Assembly: GCA_033485155.1 (NCBI GenBank)
Contig: JAWQJJ010000008.1
Span: 62,001-126,000 of the forward strand
Direction: 5' to 3'
Length of the DNA: 64,000 nt
Source of the DNA: Methanomassiliicoccus sp.
GTDB lineage: Archaea > Thermoplasmatota > Thermoplasmata > Methanomassiliicoccales > Methanomassiliicoccaceae
The notes beneath the pieces were generated by a model that saw only the letters and a list, made by a program, of their open reading frames with translations, made no database searches and had not been told where the DNA came from. Made by a program: the position numbers and the translations under genes. Below, piece after piece: positions 35,415 to 45,125 of the stretch. How positions within the stretch are numbered: position 1 is the first letter of the stretch; each line of letters opens with the position of its first letter.

Positions 35415-36501
35415 CTCTTAGGGATTGGAGTTCCAGGCTCTCCTCCGTGAACATCACCAAACTGCCTGCTACGCACAGGATACCGCCGAGGAGGATCGTC
35501 CACTCCGGGGCCTGCCCGACGAACAGGAAGATGAATATCACCGCGAATAGGCCGTACAGGTTACCGATACCCTGTCCTCTGCCCACTCCAATCAGGGGGA
35601 AGGACTTGTACCACGCGACATAGCAGAAACCGAACGTGATGCCTGCCATTATCAACACGCCCATGACCAGGGGATCGAACACCTGGGCAGCGTAAGTGTA
35701 CAGGGGGAACCCGGCCAGAGCGAGGATGGGGATGATGATGACCCACCAGATGATGTTCTCACCGAGGAACCTAAGGGTGATGCCGATGTCCGGTTCGGAG
35801 ATATCCAGTCCCTTGCTGGCGATGGCTCCTTCGATGCCCCAGCCGCACGCTGCCATGATGCCGCCGACGTATCCCCAGAAGGACCCGCCCCCGTTGGCTA
35901 TATCGTTGAGCAGGCCTCCTGCATAGATCGTGAAGCCACCAAGAATGATGATCACGATCCCCATCATTGCCCGCTTGGAGATCTTCTGGCCAAGCCAATA
36001 GTATGACAGCGCCGAACCGACCACCGGGTACAACAGGGCTGCCACCGCGGCGAATGAGGCGCCCACGAAGCCCATGGCGATGAACGATCCAAGGATTGCC
36101 ACCGGGCCCCCGAAGATCGAAGCTAAAAAGAACCACTTCGTGCACGGGCGCATCTCCCTAAGAGTCCTGCCCATCTCTCTAAACTTGCCAAGAGCCCCGT
36201 TCCATATCATCAGAGCAATGATGACGGTGAGGGCGTTGAAAGCCGAGATGAGCACTGCGGTGACGATCAGGGCAGTGGTCTCCCCGTCGGTAATCGACAT
36301 CGCCGCCAGCATGTCATCGAATGGGTTCAGTACCCAAAGAGCATTTCCAGGGATGTACCAGAGGCCCCAAAGGATGGCGCAGAACAAAGCCATCATGTAT
36401 CCTATTCGAATTCTTTTTTTGTGTTCGTTCTGCCTTAGTGCCTCGAGATCGACCCCACCGACCTTTTTCACATTAGCGTTACCTATTACATTTGTATCCA
36501 A
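35407..36501 (-). CDS. DMT/EamA-like permease, candidate methylamine transporter
   Basis: 364 residues with about ten membrane helices; the N-terminal 30 residues are polar. First helix YMMALFCAILWGLWYIPG is typical of EamA-like carriers. It sits between the mttB-mttC operon and the pyl operon, downstream of a hairpin terminator and a TATA-like element (36519-36534), and heads an operon with two small genes. Uptake of methylamines is a reasonable guess from context, not shown by sequence. Confidence 0.8.
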   Translation of the reverse strand: MDTNVIGNANVKKVGGVDLEALRQNEHKKRIRIGYMMALFCAILWGLWYIPGNALWVLNPFDDMLAAMSITDGETTALIVTAVLISAFNALTVIIALMIWNGALGKFREMGRTLREMRPCTKWFFLASIFGGPVAILGSFIAMGFVGASFAAVAALLYPVVGSALSYYWLGQKISKRAMMGIVIIILGGFTIYAGGLLNDIANGGGSFWGYVGGIMAACGWGIEGAIASKGLDISEPDIGITLRFLGENIIWWVIIIPILALAGFPLYTYAAQVFDPLVMGVLIMAGITFGFCYVAWYKSFPLIGVGRGQGIGNLYGLFAVIFIFLFVGQAPEWTILLGGILCVAGSLVMFTEESLELQSLRGE

Positions 36502-36538
36502 GACCTCTCCTCCGCATGATTTTTAAATAAATTAACGA

Positions 36539-36562
36539 CCAGGTGCACGGGTGTGCACCTGG
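36539..36562 (-). terminator. Hairpin terminator after mttC
   Basis: CCAGGTGCAC, four-base loop, GTGCACCTGG: ten perfect pairs 14 bases after the mttC stop, followed on the minus strand by the T-rich GTCGTTAATTTATTT. This would end the mttB-mttC message and leaves the AT run to serve as the permease promoter. Confidence 0.7.
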
Positions 36563-36575
36563 AAAGGAAAAACGT

Positions 36576-37229
36576 TCAGGACAGAGCGACCTTCAATTTG
36601 CCTATAGCATCCGATGCGTTCTCGGCATAGATGTCGGCACCTATGTGCGTCGCCCAGTCCTTGGTTACGGGTGCTCCACCGACCATGGTCTTGACCTTAT
36701 CGCGCATCCCCTCCTCCTTGAGGAGATCCTCGATCTTGATCTGATTGACCATGGTGCTGGTCATTAGTGCGGAGGAGCCTATGATATTGGCATTGTTCTT
36801 CTGGGCCGCAGTGATAAAGTCCTTCACAGGAACATCCCTGCCGATGTTGTGCACATTGTAGCCCGCGATCTTTAGCATGATAGCTACGATGTCCTTCCCG
36901 ATGCAGTGGATGTCACCTTCGATGGTCCCAATGATCACCGTACCCAGCCCAGGGCCTTCCTTGACTCCCATTTTCTCCAGGTATGGCGTCAATACGTTGA
37001 TGCCCGCGGTCATGGTCTCCGATGCGGCGATGACATGCGGCAGGAATAGCTGCTTGGCCCCATACTTGTCGCCGACCTCGTTCATAGCCTTGGTGAAGCC
37101 GTTCTGAATGATCTCCACCGGGTTGACGCCCGCCTTAATCGCTTCGTTGGCCGCCTCGACGGCGGCATCCTGATCGTACTCCAGGACCGCTTTCCTGGCC
37201 ATTTCAATGATTGCTTCTTTTGTTGCCAT
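36576..37229 (-). CDS. mttC: Trimethylamine corrinoid protein
   Basis: Methylotrophic corrinoid protein of about 217 residues: N-terminal helical domain (about 1-90) and Rossmann-like B12 domain with the cobalt-ligand motif DIHCIG in GTIEGDIHCIGKDIV and the later GSSALMTST. It accepts the methyl group from MttB. Start ATG 37229 with GGTGGT upstream; it follows mttB by 12 bases. A GTG further upstream is unlikely. Confidence 0.93.
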   Translation of the reverse strand: MATKEAIIEMARKAVLEYDQDAAVEAANEAIKAGVNPVEIIQNGFTKAMNEVGDKYGAKQLFLPHVIAASETMTAGINVLTPYLEKMGVKEGPGLGTVIIGTIEGDIHCIGKDIVAIMLKIAGYNVHNIGRDVPVKDFITAAQKNNANIIGSSALMTSTMVNQIKIEDLLKEEGMRDKVKTMVGGAPVTKDWATHIGADIYAENASDAIGKLKVALS

Positions 37230-37241
37230 TGTGACCACCCT

Positions 37242-38732
37242 TCAGTGCTGCCCCTTGAACGCCTTGTCTCCTCTCTCCACGATGGCCTTGAGGTCCTTCA
37301 CGATGTCAGCGTCGATCGGCGGCACGACGTGGGTCTTCATGATCTGGACAACCTTATCATGGGCCGCGGCGGCCATGTCCTTGCTGCCAGCGATCATCCA
37401 GTCCCCGATCATGTCACGGTTGATCACCATGGGGTCAGAGGGTAGGTCGATGTTCGCCATCGTCGTCTTGTGGCCAAGAAAGTTGTTACCAATGCCCACC
37501 TTCCTGATGGCCTCCACGCCCAGAGTCTCCTCGGTAACCGGGATTCCCTGCATGACCTTCTTGGTCATGCTGACGATGTCGTTGTCTATCACTAGCTGTT
37601 CCATAGAGAACGTCATGCCAAGCTCCAGCATGCCAGCACCATAGATGGTGTTGGCACCTGCGATGGCGGGGAGAAGATTGGTCATGGTCTTCTCGTGACC
37701 CGCCTGCGCATCAGGGAGCTTGGCATCAGCCTATATGCCAGCTACATACGTCGGCAGCCCGTAGTACTGCCCTAGTTTCGCCACCGCGCTGCTGATCATG
37801 CCGAGCTCGGGAGAGCCGACCGGGGCGGTGCCTCTCTTCACGTCGAAGGTAGTGGTGGAGCTACCGTACCAGACCGGGGACCCGGGGACCGTCAGCTGGG
37901 ACAGGGTAATGCCCGCCAGAACCTCGGCGTTGTGGGTGACCAGAGTTCCCGCCAGGAATATGGGGGCGGAACCTCCGGACATGGCCATGCTTAGGACGTT
38001 CGTAGGTATGCTGTAGCGAGCGCCCTTGATGATGACCTGGCAAGCGTTGCTGCTCAGCTCCAACGGGCTCGTTGGGCAAAGGAGCATGGAGAAGATCGGC
38101 TTCTTGCGAGCCTCCTCCTCATCGCCGCCGTAGTAGGCCTTGGCCATGTCGAAGTAATACTCCACGTTCTCTCCGACCGGATCGATGTGGTGGAAGTGCT
38201 TGGTCGTGTTCATGATCGAGGTGTACATCTCGTGAACATCTTCCTTGCCGTTCCCCGCCCAATCTCTGGCCGATACTGCTAGGGAGAAGTAATCGATGTT
38301 CTCGGCCCAGTCGACCAGCTTCGCTGTGTTCGCCAGGTCCTTATCCGTCGAGTCGACGGTCTGGTACTGGCCCTTGCTGATGTAGTTGCACATCTTGATG
38401 CCGGTACCGAAGCAGGTCCAGTGCACCTTGCCGAGGTGCTCCTGTATCAGCTTGTTCTTCTTATCGCGCCCATAGAGGGTGAACCTGGAGGGGGCGGTCA
38501 TCAGGGCTCTTCTTACGAGGTACTGAGGGATCTTGACCACATGGGTCTTCTCATCGACTTCGCAGCCCGCATCCTTGAAGATCTTCCGGGCCTCGGCATC
38601 CGAAACCTGGATACCGGGGTCCTGTAGGATCTCCATGGTGGCATAGTCGATGGCCCTGAGTCCTTCTGAAGAGAAGAGCTCTAAACTGACCCCATCCAGA
38701 ATCTGCCTTCCTGGATAGTAGTGCTGAGCCAT
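37242..38732 (-). CDS. mttB: Trimethylamine methyltransferase MttB with in-frame TAG (Pyl334)
   Basis: TMA:corrinoid methyltransferase. The frame runs from ATG 38732 through a TAG at 37731-37733 to the stop at 37242, giving 496 residues with pyrrolysine at 334, the known position in Methanosarcina MttB. Both sides read as one protein ([10 protein letters not shown] before, [15 protein letters not shown] after). Pyrrolysine binds and activates the methylamine. GGAGG precedes the start and mttC follows. Without Pyl decoding it would be called as two fragments, 37731-38732 and 37242-37685. Confidence 0.96.
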
Positions 38733-38754
38733 TTTACATCCTCCTGCATGCTTA

Positions 38755-38797
38755 TGTATGCAGTAATAACTGATATGCCTACTATTTATTTAAAAAT
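38755..38797 (-). promoter_or_regulatory. mttB promoter with TGCATACA element
   Basis: TATA-like AAATAAATAG-containing box (about 38783-38797) and, near the expected start of transcription, TGCATACA on the minus strand (38755-38762) inside the palindrome-like TGCATGC...GTATGCA. The same octamer occurs twice in the mtbC/mtmC intergenic region. Placement by eye. Confidence 0.5.
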
Positions 38798-38972
38798 ATG
38801 GTCTATTGTCTACAAACAAGCAACGGGATTGACCAAATATCCATTTTCGGCTAGGTTGTTTCGACTTATGTCGAGCCTCTCCGCTCGGCCGAGGTCCGAA
38901 TCGATATCGCTCGGATCGCCTCCCGCTCAGTAGGTTAAGAAAAAGGGAAGGGGTTTGGTGAGACCATCATCC

Positions 38973-40376
38973 TCAAGCCAGCTGTTTTCTGAACTTTTCA
39001 CAGCAGTTGATCTTGATGTCCAGAAGCTTTTCTATGTTCATCTTGGCGGCAAGGCCCTTGGGAGCTCCGGTCACGGAGGTGATCACCCCGATTCCGAGCT
39101 GCTCCCTGACCTCTCTCATGACATATTCGTCGCTGAGGTCCATCGTCGAAACGCCTAGCTTCTTAGCCACGTAATCCTTGGCTTGGGTGATCCTCATCGT
39201 TTTAGCAAGTTCCATCCTGGCCACCAGGTCCCCGGCAGCCCTGATTCCGCTCATACCACTGGTCATGATATGAGTGATCGGCATACCCATCGGGTCGCCG
39301 ACCCCAACCTATATGCCGTCGACGCCGGCGACCTCGACCATGGCCTTGCTGGCATGAGAGACGGCATCGATGGTCGGCGTCTCGAACATAGGTATACCGC
39401 CCACGCCCATGCCCATATTGACATGGCAGGGGATTGGTGATTCCTTGACCGCGGCCTTGACGAAGGTTACCGCCCGACCCAGGTTCCAGGGGGTGGACTT
39501 GCTGGTGTTGGTGTTGACCACAGGCCCGAAGATATTAGCGCCGGCCTTGGCCACCACCTTAACCTGCTCATGGGGCCACAGCCCGGCCAAGGTCTGACCG
39601 TCATACTTAAGCTCGCCGTGCATGCCCAGGACCATCTCCCCGGCCATCCCGGCCTCGATGTACATCTCGGGATACTGCTTTCTCAATGCCTCAATAGCAT
39701 GAACGGTGGCGTAGAAGTCACCATCGCCGGCGGCACCGGTCGTATCGCAGTTGACCCCGTCGGCACCAGCCTTCATCATCCGCTGCATGATCCAGACGAT
39801 GTCTCGGGTGAGGTGCTCGGCAGCCTTCTCGGTGGACTCCTGGGCCTCCTTGATTTTAAAGGCCTTCATGAGGTCGCCAGGGTTTTCGAAGGGACCGTCC
39901 GGGGTATAGTAGAGGCCCATGTTGGGCATGGCTCCGTACAGAACGGGAACGATCATGTTCTGTTGGACGACCTCCATTGCCTGCATCTCGTTGGCGATCA
40001 CTGGCTTGACCGGCTTGAAGCTGTAATCGATGTGGCCGAGTTCCATGGTGTCCGCGCCCATGGCCCGTTCGTGAAACATCATCCCTACCAGCCTGCTGGA
40101 TGGGATTCCCACACCACTGTTGCCCTGATCCCCATCCAGCCTGATGGTCCCAATGTCATGGGTGACCGGGACCTCCATCCCATGTTCCACCCCGACCATC
40201 CTGCCAGGCATCATCAGGATCTCGGCGAGCTTGTCGAGATCATTGCTGGTCAGGGGTGAGATCGAACCCAGATCGGCCGCGATGTTCGACCCTTCCTCTA
40301 GGCCGTCCCTGATTTCCTCCTTGCTCATATGGAGACGTTTGCCATCTCCCCTGCGAAGCGCGTATTCAGTCGCCAT
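38973..40376 (-). CDS. mtbB: Dimethylamine methyltransferase MtbB with in-frame TAG (Pyl356)
   Basis: DMA:corrinoid methyltransferase. From ATG 40376 ([12 protein letters not shown], preceded by AGGAGG) through TAG at 39309-39311 to the stop at 38973: 467 residues with Pyl at 356, both as in Methanosarcina MtbB. The halves join smoothly (VEVAGVDGI / [14 protein letters not shown]). A short stem GGGTC-GGC-GACCC begins four bases after the amber codon (39292-39304). mtbC lies 18 bases upstream in the same operon. Confidence 0.96.
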
Positions 40377-40394
40377 CGTTTTCCTCCTTTGCAT

Positions 40395-41042
40395 TCACTT
40401 GTTGCCGAGCAGCTCGTTGGCCTTGTGGACTGCCTCACTGGCATTCTCCCCATAACCATCCGCGCCGATCTTATCCGCCCAAGCCTGGGTCGCCGGTGCC
40501 CCTCCGACCATGACCTTGACCTTGGTTCTCAGCCCCTCCTCCTTGAGGAGGTCGATGCACTCTTTCTGGCTCTGCATGGTGGTGGTCATGAGGGCGGACA
40601 TCCCGACCATGCATGCATTGTTCTCCTTCACGCTCTCAATGAAATTCCTTATTGGCACATCCCGCCCCAGATCGAACACCTTGTACCCAGCGCACTGGAG
40701 CATCGTCGATACGATCGACTTGCCGATATCGTGGACATCGCCCTCCACCGTCCCAGTTACGATTACTCCGAGGCCACCGTTGCTGGCACCCTTGGGCAGA
40801 TCACCTTCGATCACCTTCACTCCCATGGTCATCGCGTCCGCGGCGACCATGACGTGAGGGAGGAAGAGCTTCCCCCGTTCGAACCGTACCCCGACCTCGT
40901 TCATCCCGGAGGCCAGCGCGTCGATGATCTCCTGAGGCTTGAGTACGGTCCTGGCGTTTTGAACGGCGGTCACTACCCTATCCTTGTTGTACGCGACGAT
41001 CGCGTCGGACAATTCCTTCCTTGCAGACTCGGCGGTTGTCAT
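40395..41042 (-). CDS. mtbC: Dimethylamine corrinoid protein
   Basis: About 215 residues with the B12-binding motif DVHDIG in GTVEGDVHDIGKSIV. First gene of the mtbC-mtbB operon, so it should accept the methyl group from dimethylamine. ATG 41042 with GAGGAATG upstream. A minus-strand TATA-like TTTTATTAG lies about 50 bases upstream. Paralog of mttC and mtmC in the window. Confidence 0.93.
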   Translation of the reverse strand: MTTAESARKELSDAIVAYNKDRVVTAVQNARTVLKPQEIIDALASGMNEVGVRFERGKLFLPHVMVAADAMTMGVKVIEGDLPKGASNGGLGVIVTGTVEGDVHDIGKSIVSTMLQCAGYKVFDLGRDVPIRNFIESVKENNACMVGMSALMTTTMQSQKECIDLLKEEGLRTKVKVMVGGAPATQAWADKIGADGYGENASEAVHKANELLGNK

Positions 41043-41348
41043 ATCATTCCTCGTTTCAGATCGATGAGCGCGATCCTTTTGCACATTTTGCTAATAAAAC
41101 GAAAGGCTTGTCGATATTTGTATCTTTTGGCATCTTTATGCATACAATATACTACTTTTGCATCTGATAATCTTCTATACTTAATATATGCGGTGATGAT
41201 CCCTTTTTCGTGTTGATGTTCTTCGTTAGGAAGCCAGATATGATGATTTGTCTATTGGTACGCTCATTTCATAAATAATTGCATAGTCTAACTGAATTAC
41301 TGATATCCTTTAATAGTTGAATGCATATGCATACAATAGGAGAGCTTC
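41043..41348. promoter_or_regulatory. Divergent promoter region of mtbC-mtbB and mtmC-mtmB
   Basis: 306 AT-rich bases between divergent methyltransferase operons. The 13-mer TATGCATACAATA occurs twice in the same orientation (41137-41149 and 41326-41338). A minus-strand TATA-like box lies near 41090-41100 and a plus-strand one near 41308-41315. The second 13-mer copy overlaps the likely mtmC start of transcription, directly before the GGAG ribosome site. No gene is seen inside. Confidence 0.6.
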
Positions 41349-41987
41349 ATGGATAAAGGAACGATATTAGCAAATCTTCAGAAGTCAATAGAAACGTGGA
41401 ACGTTGAATTGGCCAAGAAGACCGCCCAGGAGGCACTGGACGCAGGGATTCCTCCGGCGGAGGCCGTGGAGAACGGTCTGGGAAAGGGCATGGAAGTCGT
41501 CAGCCAGAAGTTCGATGAGGCGAAGATCTATCTTCCGCAGGTACTCGCCGCTTCGAACGCTATGGAAGCGGCGTTGAAGATTTTCGAGCCCCACCTAAAG
41601 GGAGCTGCCGTCGCGACCAAGGGCACAGTTGTCATTGGTACGGTTATCGGAGACATCCATGAGATCGGCAAGAACGTCGTTGCGGCCATGCTGACCGGTG
41701 CTGGCTATAAGGTCATCGACCTAGGCCGGGACGTCCCGATCGAGACCTTCGTCGATTCTGTGAAGACCAATAAAGCAGACGTGATCGGAGCTTCCGCCCT
41801 TATGACCACTACCGTGGTCGGTCAGAAGGAGATTATGGAGATGCTCAAGGAAGAGAAGGTGACGGTCAAGAGCATCTTCGGTGGTGCCCCCTGCAACGAG
41901 GAATGGGTGAAGAGTATAGGGGGAGACGCCTACTGCCCGTCAGGGGCCGAGGCCGCCGCCATCGTGGATCAGCTCATGAAGGGGTGA
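41349..41987 (+). CDS. mtmC: Monomethylamine corrinoid protein
   Basis: 212 residues; helical cap then Rossmann B12 domain with DIHEIG in GTVIGDIHEIGKNVV. Five bases separate its stop from mtmB, so it is the methyl acceptor for monomethylamine. ATG 41349 preceded by AGGAG. Paralog of the other two corrinoid proteins here. Confidence 0.93.
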   Translation: MDKGTILANLQKSIETWNVELAKKTAQEALDAGIPPAEAVENGLGKGMEVVSQKFDEAKIYLPQVLAASNAMEAALKIFEPHLKGAAVATKGTVVIGTVIGDIHEIGKNVVAAMLTGAGYKVIDLGRDVPIETFVDSVKTNKADVIGASALMTTTVVGQKEIMEMLKEEKVTVKSIFGGAPCNEEWVKSIGGDAYCPSGAEAAAIVDQLMKG

Positions 41988-41992
41988 AAATA

Positions 41993-43372
41993 ATGGCAGC
42001 AAGCAAGCCAGTCGATATCTTCGAGGCATACGAGCGTTCGGTGAAGGGCCCAAAGGTCGTTGAGAAGGAGTTCGACTACAACATCCTCCCGATGAACCTG
42101 ATGAACATCCGGCAGAAGTACAACATCAACTTCGGCAAGGAGATCATCCCTGAGGACAAGGAGCTGATCAACAACCTGTTCCTGGCCGGCATGGAGATGC
42201 TGGTTACGACCGGTATGTACAACGCTGACACCGGAAAGGTCATCAAGATCACCGAGGAAGAGGTCAAAGAAGGCATCAAGAGGGCTCCCAAGCGCCTGGT
42301 CATGGGCGAGGGGCGCGACGCCGCTTACTTCAACCCCAGGCACGGCAACGAAGCAATCAAACCCCTCATCCAGGGCGGACCTACCGGTGCCCCCGTTTCC
42401 GAGGATATATTCATCCAGGTCATGCAATCTTACGCTCAGGAATCCACCGTGGATACCCTGGTCAACGGCGTGATGGCGACCATCGAAGGTCACCCTGCCA
42501 AGACTAACACTCCCTGGGAGATACGGGCCACCATGGCCGAGCTCCGGGCGGTCCGGGAGGCTCGCACCAGGGCTGGCCGGCCGCACATGGCCATATAGGG
42601 CCCTGAGACCCCGCTGTCCGCAGCGGGCCGTCTCGCTGGGGACCTCCTTGGAGGTCAGAGGAACTGTGATGCTCACGAGGTATCGCAGCTCAACGAGCTA
42701 AAGATCGATATGGCCGGTCTGAACATGATCGCCGGGTGGACCGCACACGGGGATACCATAATGGTCGAGCAGATGCCCATTTTCGGCGGATACACCGGCG
42801 GGGTGGAGGAGACTGCGATCTGCGACATCGCCACCACTCTGGCATCGTTCTCGCTGCTCTCCGGAAGCTTCCACCTCGATGGGCCGATCCACATCCGGTG
42901 GGGTATCACCACGGCAAGGGAGACGCTGCAGGTGGCCGCTCATGCTGCCGCGGCGATCGATGCCAACACCGGCCTACTCCTGGCCAATCAATACTACCCG
43001 ATTGCCGGCCCGTGCACGGAAATGTGCCTGCTGGAGACAGCTGCCCAGGCCATCACCGATACCGCTTCCGGCAGGGAACTGCTGTCCGGGTCCGCGGCGG
43101 CCAAGGGCGTGGTGCAGGACTACACCACCGGTATGGAGGCCAGGATCATGGGAGAGGCCGCGATGGCTACGGCGGGGATGAAGATCTCCAAAGTGAACGA
43201 GATACTCGAGACTCTCATCAGCAGCTATGAGAAGGACTACGCCAAGGCTCCTAAGGGCAAGAGCTTCAGGGAGTGCTACGACGTGAATAAGGTCCTCCCC
43301 ACACAGGAGTATCTGGGGGTCTACGACAAGGCCGTGAACAGGCTCGTTGAGATGGGCCTACCCATCCACTGA
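41993..43372 (+). CDS. mtmB: Monomethylamine methyltransferase MtmB with in-frame TAG (Pyl202)
   Basis: MMA:corrinoid methyltransferase. ATG 41993 through TAG at 42596-42598 to the stop at 43372: 459 residues, Pyl at codon 202 as in Methanosarcina MtmB. Sequence continues smoothly across the amber codon (RAGRPHMAI / GPETPLSAAGRLAG). Two stem-loops follow the TAG (42610-42656). Without Pyl decoding the gene would appear as 41903-42598 and 42710-43372. Confidence 0.97.
42610..42656 (+). promoter_or_regulatory. Stem-loops just downstream of mtmB amber codon (PYLIS-like)
   Basis: First hairpin CCCGCTG-TCCG-CAGCGGG (42610-42627), starting 12 bases after TAG; second GACCTC-CTTG-GAGGTC (42641-42656). 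A pyrrolysine insertion structure (PYLIS) is known after the mtmB UAG in Methanosarcina, where it helps but is not strictly needed. Function here is inferred. Confidence 0.55.
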
Positions 43373-43549
43373 GGATGATGGCTCTCTCTCAAACCCTTTC
43401 TCTTTCCTTTCTACTTCCGACTAGTTATCATTGTCAATATGCATCCCAGATTCGCTGCCGTCCACGGGCTATCCAGGATTATAATCGCCTACAAGTTCGC
43501 TATCAAAGTGAGTGTAAAATAAAGAAAGGAGATGCGGTCCGGACACGGT

Positions 43550-43837
43550 TCAATCCGTACGGGACCGACGAGAAGCTGCTCCGCGCTCGGCCGATGAGTC
43601 TTCGGCATATCTCAGGGCCTGAGTGAAATGCCTGATCTCCTCCTCCACGAACTGCTTGTGCCTCAGGTTAATCATCTCCGCCACCTTGGGGTCCATCGAC
43701 CTTGGGATCTTGAGGACGTATTCGACAGCGCTAATCTCCCTCATCTGGTCCATGAGCGATGGGGAGGGATCGGCCATCTTGTCGATCATGCCTCTTTCCA
43801 CCTTATCCCTCATTTCATTCGTGTGTTTGCCGTTCAT
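43550..43837 (-). CDS. Hypothetical protein (95 aa)
   Basis: ATG 43837 with GGTGGC upstream and an AT-rich promoter region behind. Helical and charged, with a central MREISAVEYVLKIPRSMDPKVAEM stretch described here only in outline; no Cys or membrane segment. The C-terminal 15 residues are Arg/Ser-rich and low in complexity. Convergent on mtmB. Family not recognised; plausible but unproven gene. Confidence 0.5.
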   Translation of the reverse strand: MNGKHTNEMRDKVERGMIDKMADPSPSLMDQMREISAVEYVLKIPRSMDPKVAEMINLRHKQFVEEEIRHFTQALRYAEDSSAERGAASRRSRTD

Positions 43838-44271
43838 CTTGCTGCCACCCGAGTTCTTCTCGACCGCAAAATGGACAGCAACGATTCAATAGATAAATCT
43901 ACCGTCTCATCAAATAGACGTTTGTCTATGCGATATAATTTTAGAGAGACAAAATGGTGACTTGTTACCAATGTTATAATGTTTTATCTTATTTTTTTAC
44001 AAATACCGTACATTCATCGAATACGTAATATTACAAAAAACGAGACTAGATAATGGACTCAACGTTGACTGCATCGGCTGCCCTTGTAGATTTTCATGTT
44101 TACATGACATTCCTAGGGGTCCACCCAGTGATGTGGGTAGCTTCCTCGGCGATGAGCAACAGCACGGTCGAGATGTCTGGCCATACTGATCGAAGAGCGA
44201 AGGAGTACGCATCAGGCGAAGAACAATCAGGTGTCCTTCAATCGGATCAGACAATGGTGAAATGAGAAAAG
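43838..44271. other. AT-rich intergenic stretch, no confident gene
   Basis: 434 bases before tRNA-Val. Many AT-rich blocks, including TATA-like sequences near 43930 and 44025. A 70-codon plus-strand frame (44053-44265) exists but lacks a ribosome site and has odd composition; I give it little weight. Otherwise nothing seen. Confidence 0.4.
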
Positions 44272-44344
44272 TGGGCTCAGCCGGATTCGAACCGGCGATC
44301 TCCTCCGTGTCAGGGAGACGTCATAGCCACTAGACCATGAGCCC
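44272..44344 (-). tRNA. tRNA-Val (anticodon GAC)
   Basis: 73 bases. Acceptor GGGCTCA/TGAGCCC perfect, discriminator A, no encoded CCA. Anticodon stem TCTCC/GGAGG with loop CTGACAC gives GAC, reading GUC and GUU valine codons. T arm GCCGG/CCGGC with TTCGAAT loop. D arm contains the usual GG pair. Confidence 0.95.
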
Positions 44345-44622
44345 GTCCCATGCGGGATTTGTCCATATATCGTTCTGGTCTATATCCTTTTCGCTGGCGA
44401 CCAGCATGCTGAGTGGACGGATCGTTCATTGAGCCAGATGCACGGCGACGGCGGTCGCCGCAGCCCAATAAAGGAGCGCCAAGGGAGCTGTCGCCAGTCC
44501 CGTTTTAAAAAACGGAGAGCCTGTCTAGGTCCTCCGGGGACATGTTGATGTCCGCAACTACTTTGTCCTCGACCGCGATAGCACCCAGTTGGTTTCGGAG
44601 ATGGGAGCCTATGCCTCATTCT

Positions 44623-44814
44623 TCACCTTCCGTTAGTGGTCCTCGATGGCTTACTGTTCTGATAGCACATTTCGTCCACCAATCTGAGAAGATTATATGC
44701 ATCGTGGTCGGAGACCTTCATCTCCTTTGCCATGAAGAAATCGTACAATGCTGCCTCTGACTTCACTGCCTACTGGACCTCATGCTCGATCATGTCGGGG
44801 GAGATGGTACTCAC
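44623..44814 (-). pseudogene. Short ORF interrupted by TAG: decayed gene or Pyl-containing peptide
   Basis: From GTG 44814 (or ATG 44793) the minus frame reads MSTISPDMIEHEVQ, TAG at 44770-44772, then 48 residues to a TGA at 44623: AVKSEAALYDFFMAKEM, then DHDAYNLLRLVDEMCYQ, and a short basic end. Both sides look protein-like and helical. The organism decodes TAG as Pyl, so a 63-residue product is possible; a Gln-to-stop mutation (CAG to TAG) is the simpler reading. A further protein-like piece in another frame lies just downstream (LGAIAVEDKVVADINMSPED, about 44513-44610), which favours decay. Confidence 0.4.
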
Positions 44815-44867
44815 TTCTCTGCCGCGATGCTGAGGAATGAATCGTCAGCGGTGTTGCAAGCGGAGGA

Positions 44868-45125
44868 TCACGATCTGCGATGCCTAAGCTCTCTGGAGCC
44901 CCTCCAGCTTCCCCCGTAGATATAGAAGAACATGCCCGCTGAGACCATGAAGGTGGCCACGAACAGCATCAGGATATCGATCATTAAGTAGGTGAAGATC
45001 ACCGCGCCAGCCTCATCCGGCTGGTTACCCGGCACCAACCCTACTATGGAGAAGGCCAGCACTATGCTGCCCAGGACAAAAAGCCCGACACCGGTAAACT
45101 TGGCCAAGGGGAATCTACGGGGCAA
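44868..45125 (-). CDS. Small two-span membrane protein (85 aa)
   Basis: Two hydrophobic helices (about 13-32 and 43-71) joined by a short acidic loop, with basic ends. It starts MPRRFPLAKFTGVGLFVLG. A second small two-span protein at 45992-46195 begins similarly (KQHFTGTGIF), so they appear to be paralogs. No known family recalled. Confidence 0.65.
   Translation of the reverse strand: MPRRFPLAKFTGVGLFVLGSIVLAFSIVGLVPGNQPDEAGAVIFTYLMIDILMLFVATFMVSAGMFFYIYGGSWRGSRELRHRRS

Noticed and set aside
41903-42598. Independent 231-codon protein ending at TAG and separate downstream ORF
   Set aside because: These are the two halves of mtmB joined by the pyrrolysine codon; same logic for mttB and mtbB.
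44053-44265. 70-codon plus-strand ORF before tRNA-Val
   Set aside because: No ribosome site and atypical composition; the minus strand is equally open, so likely chance.
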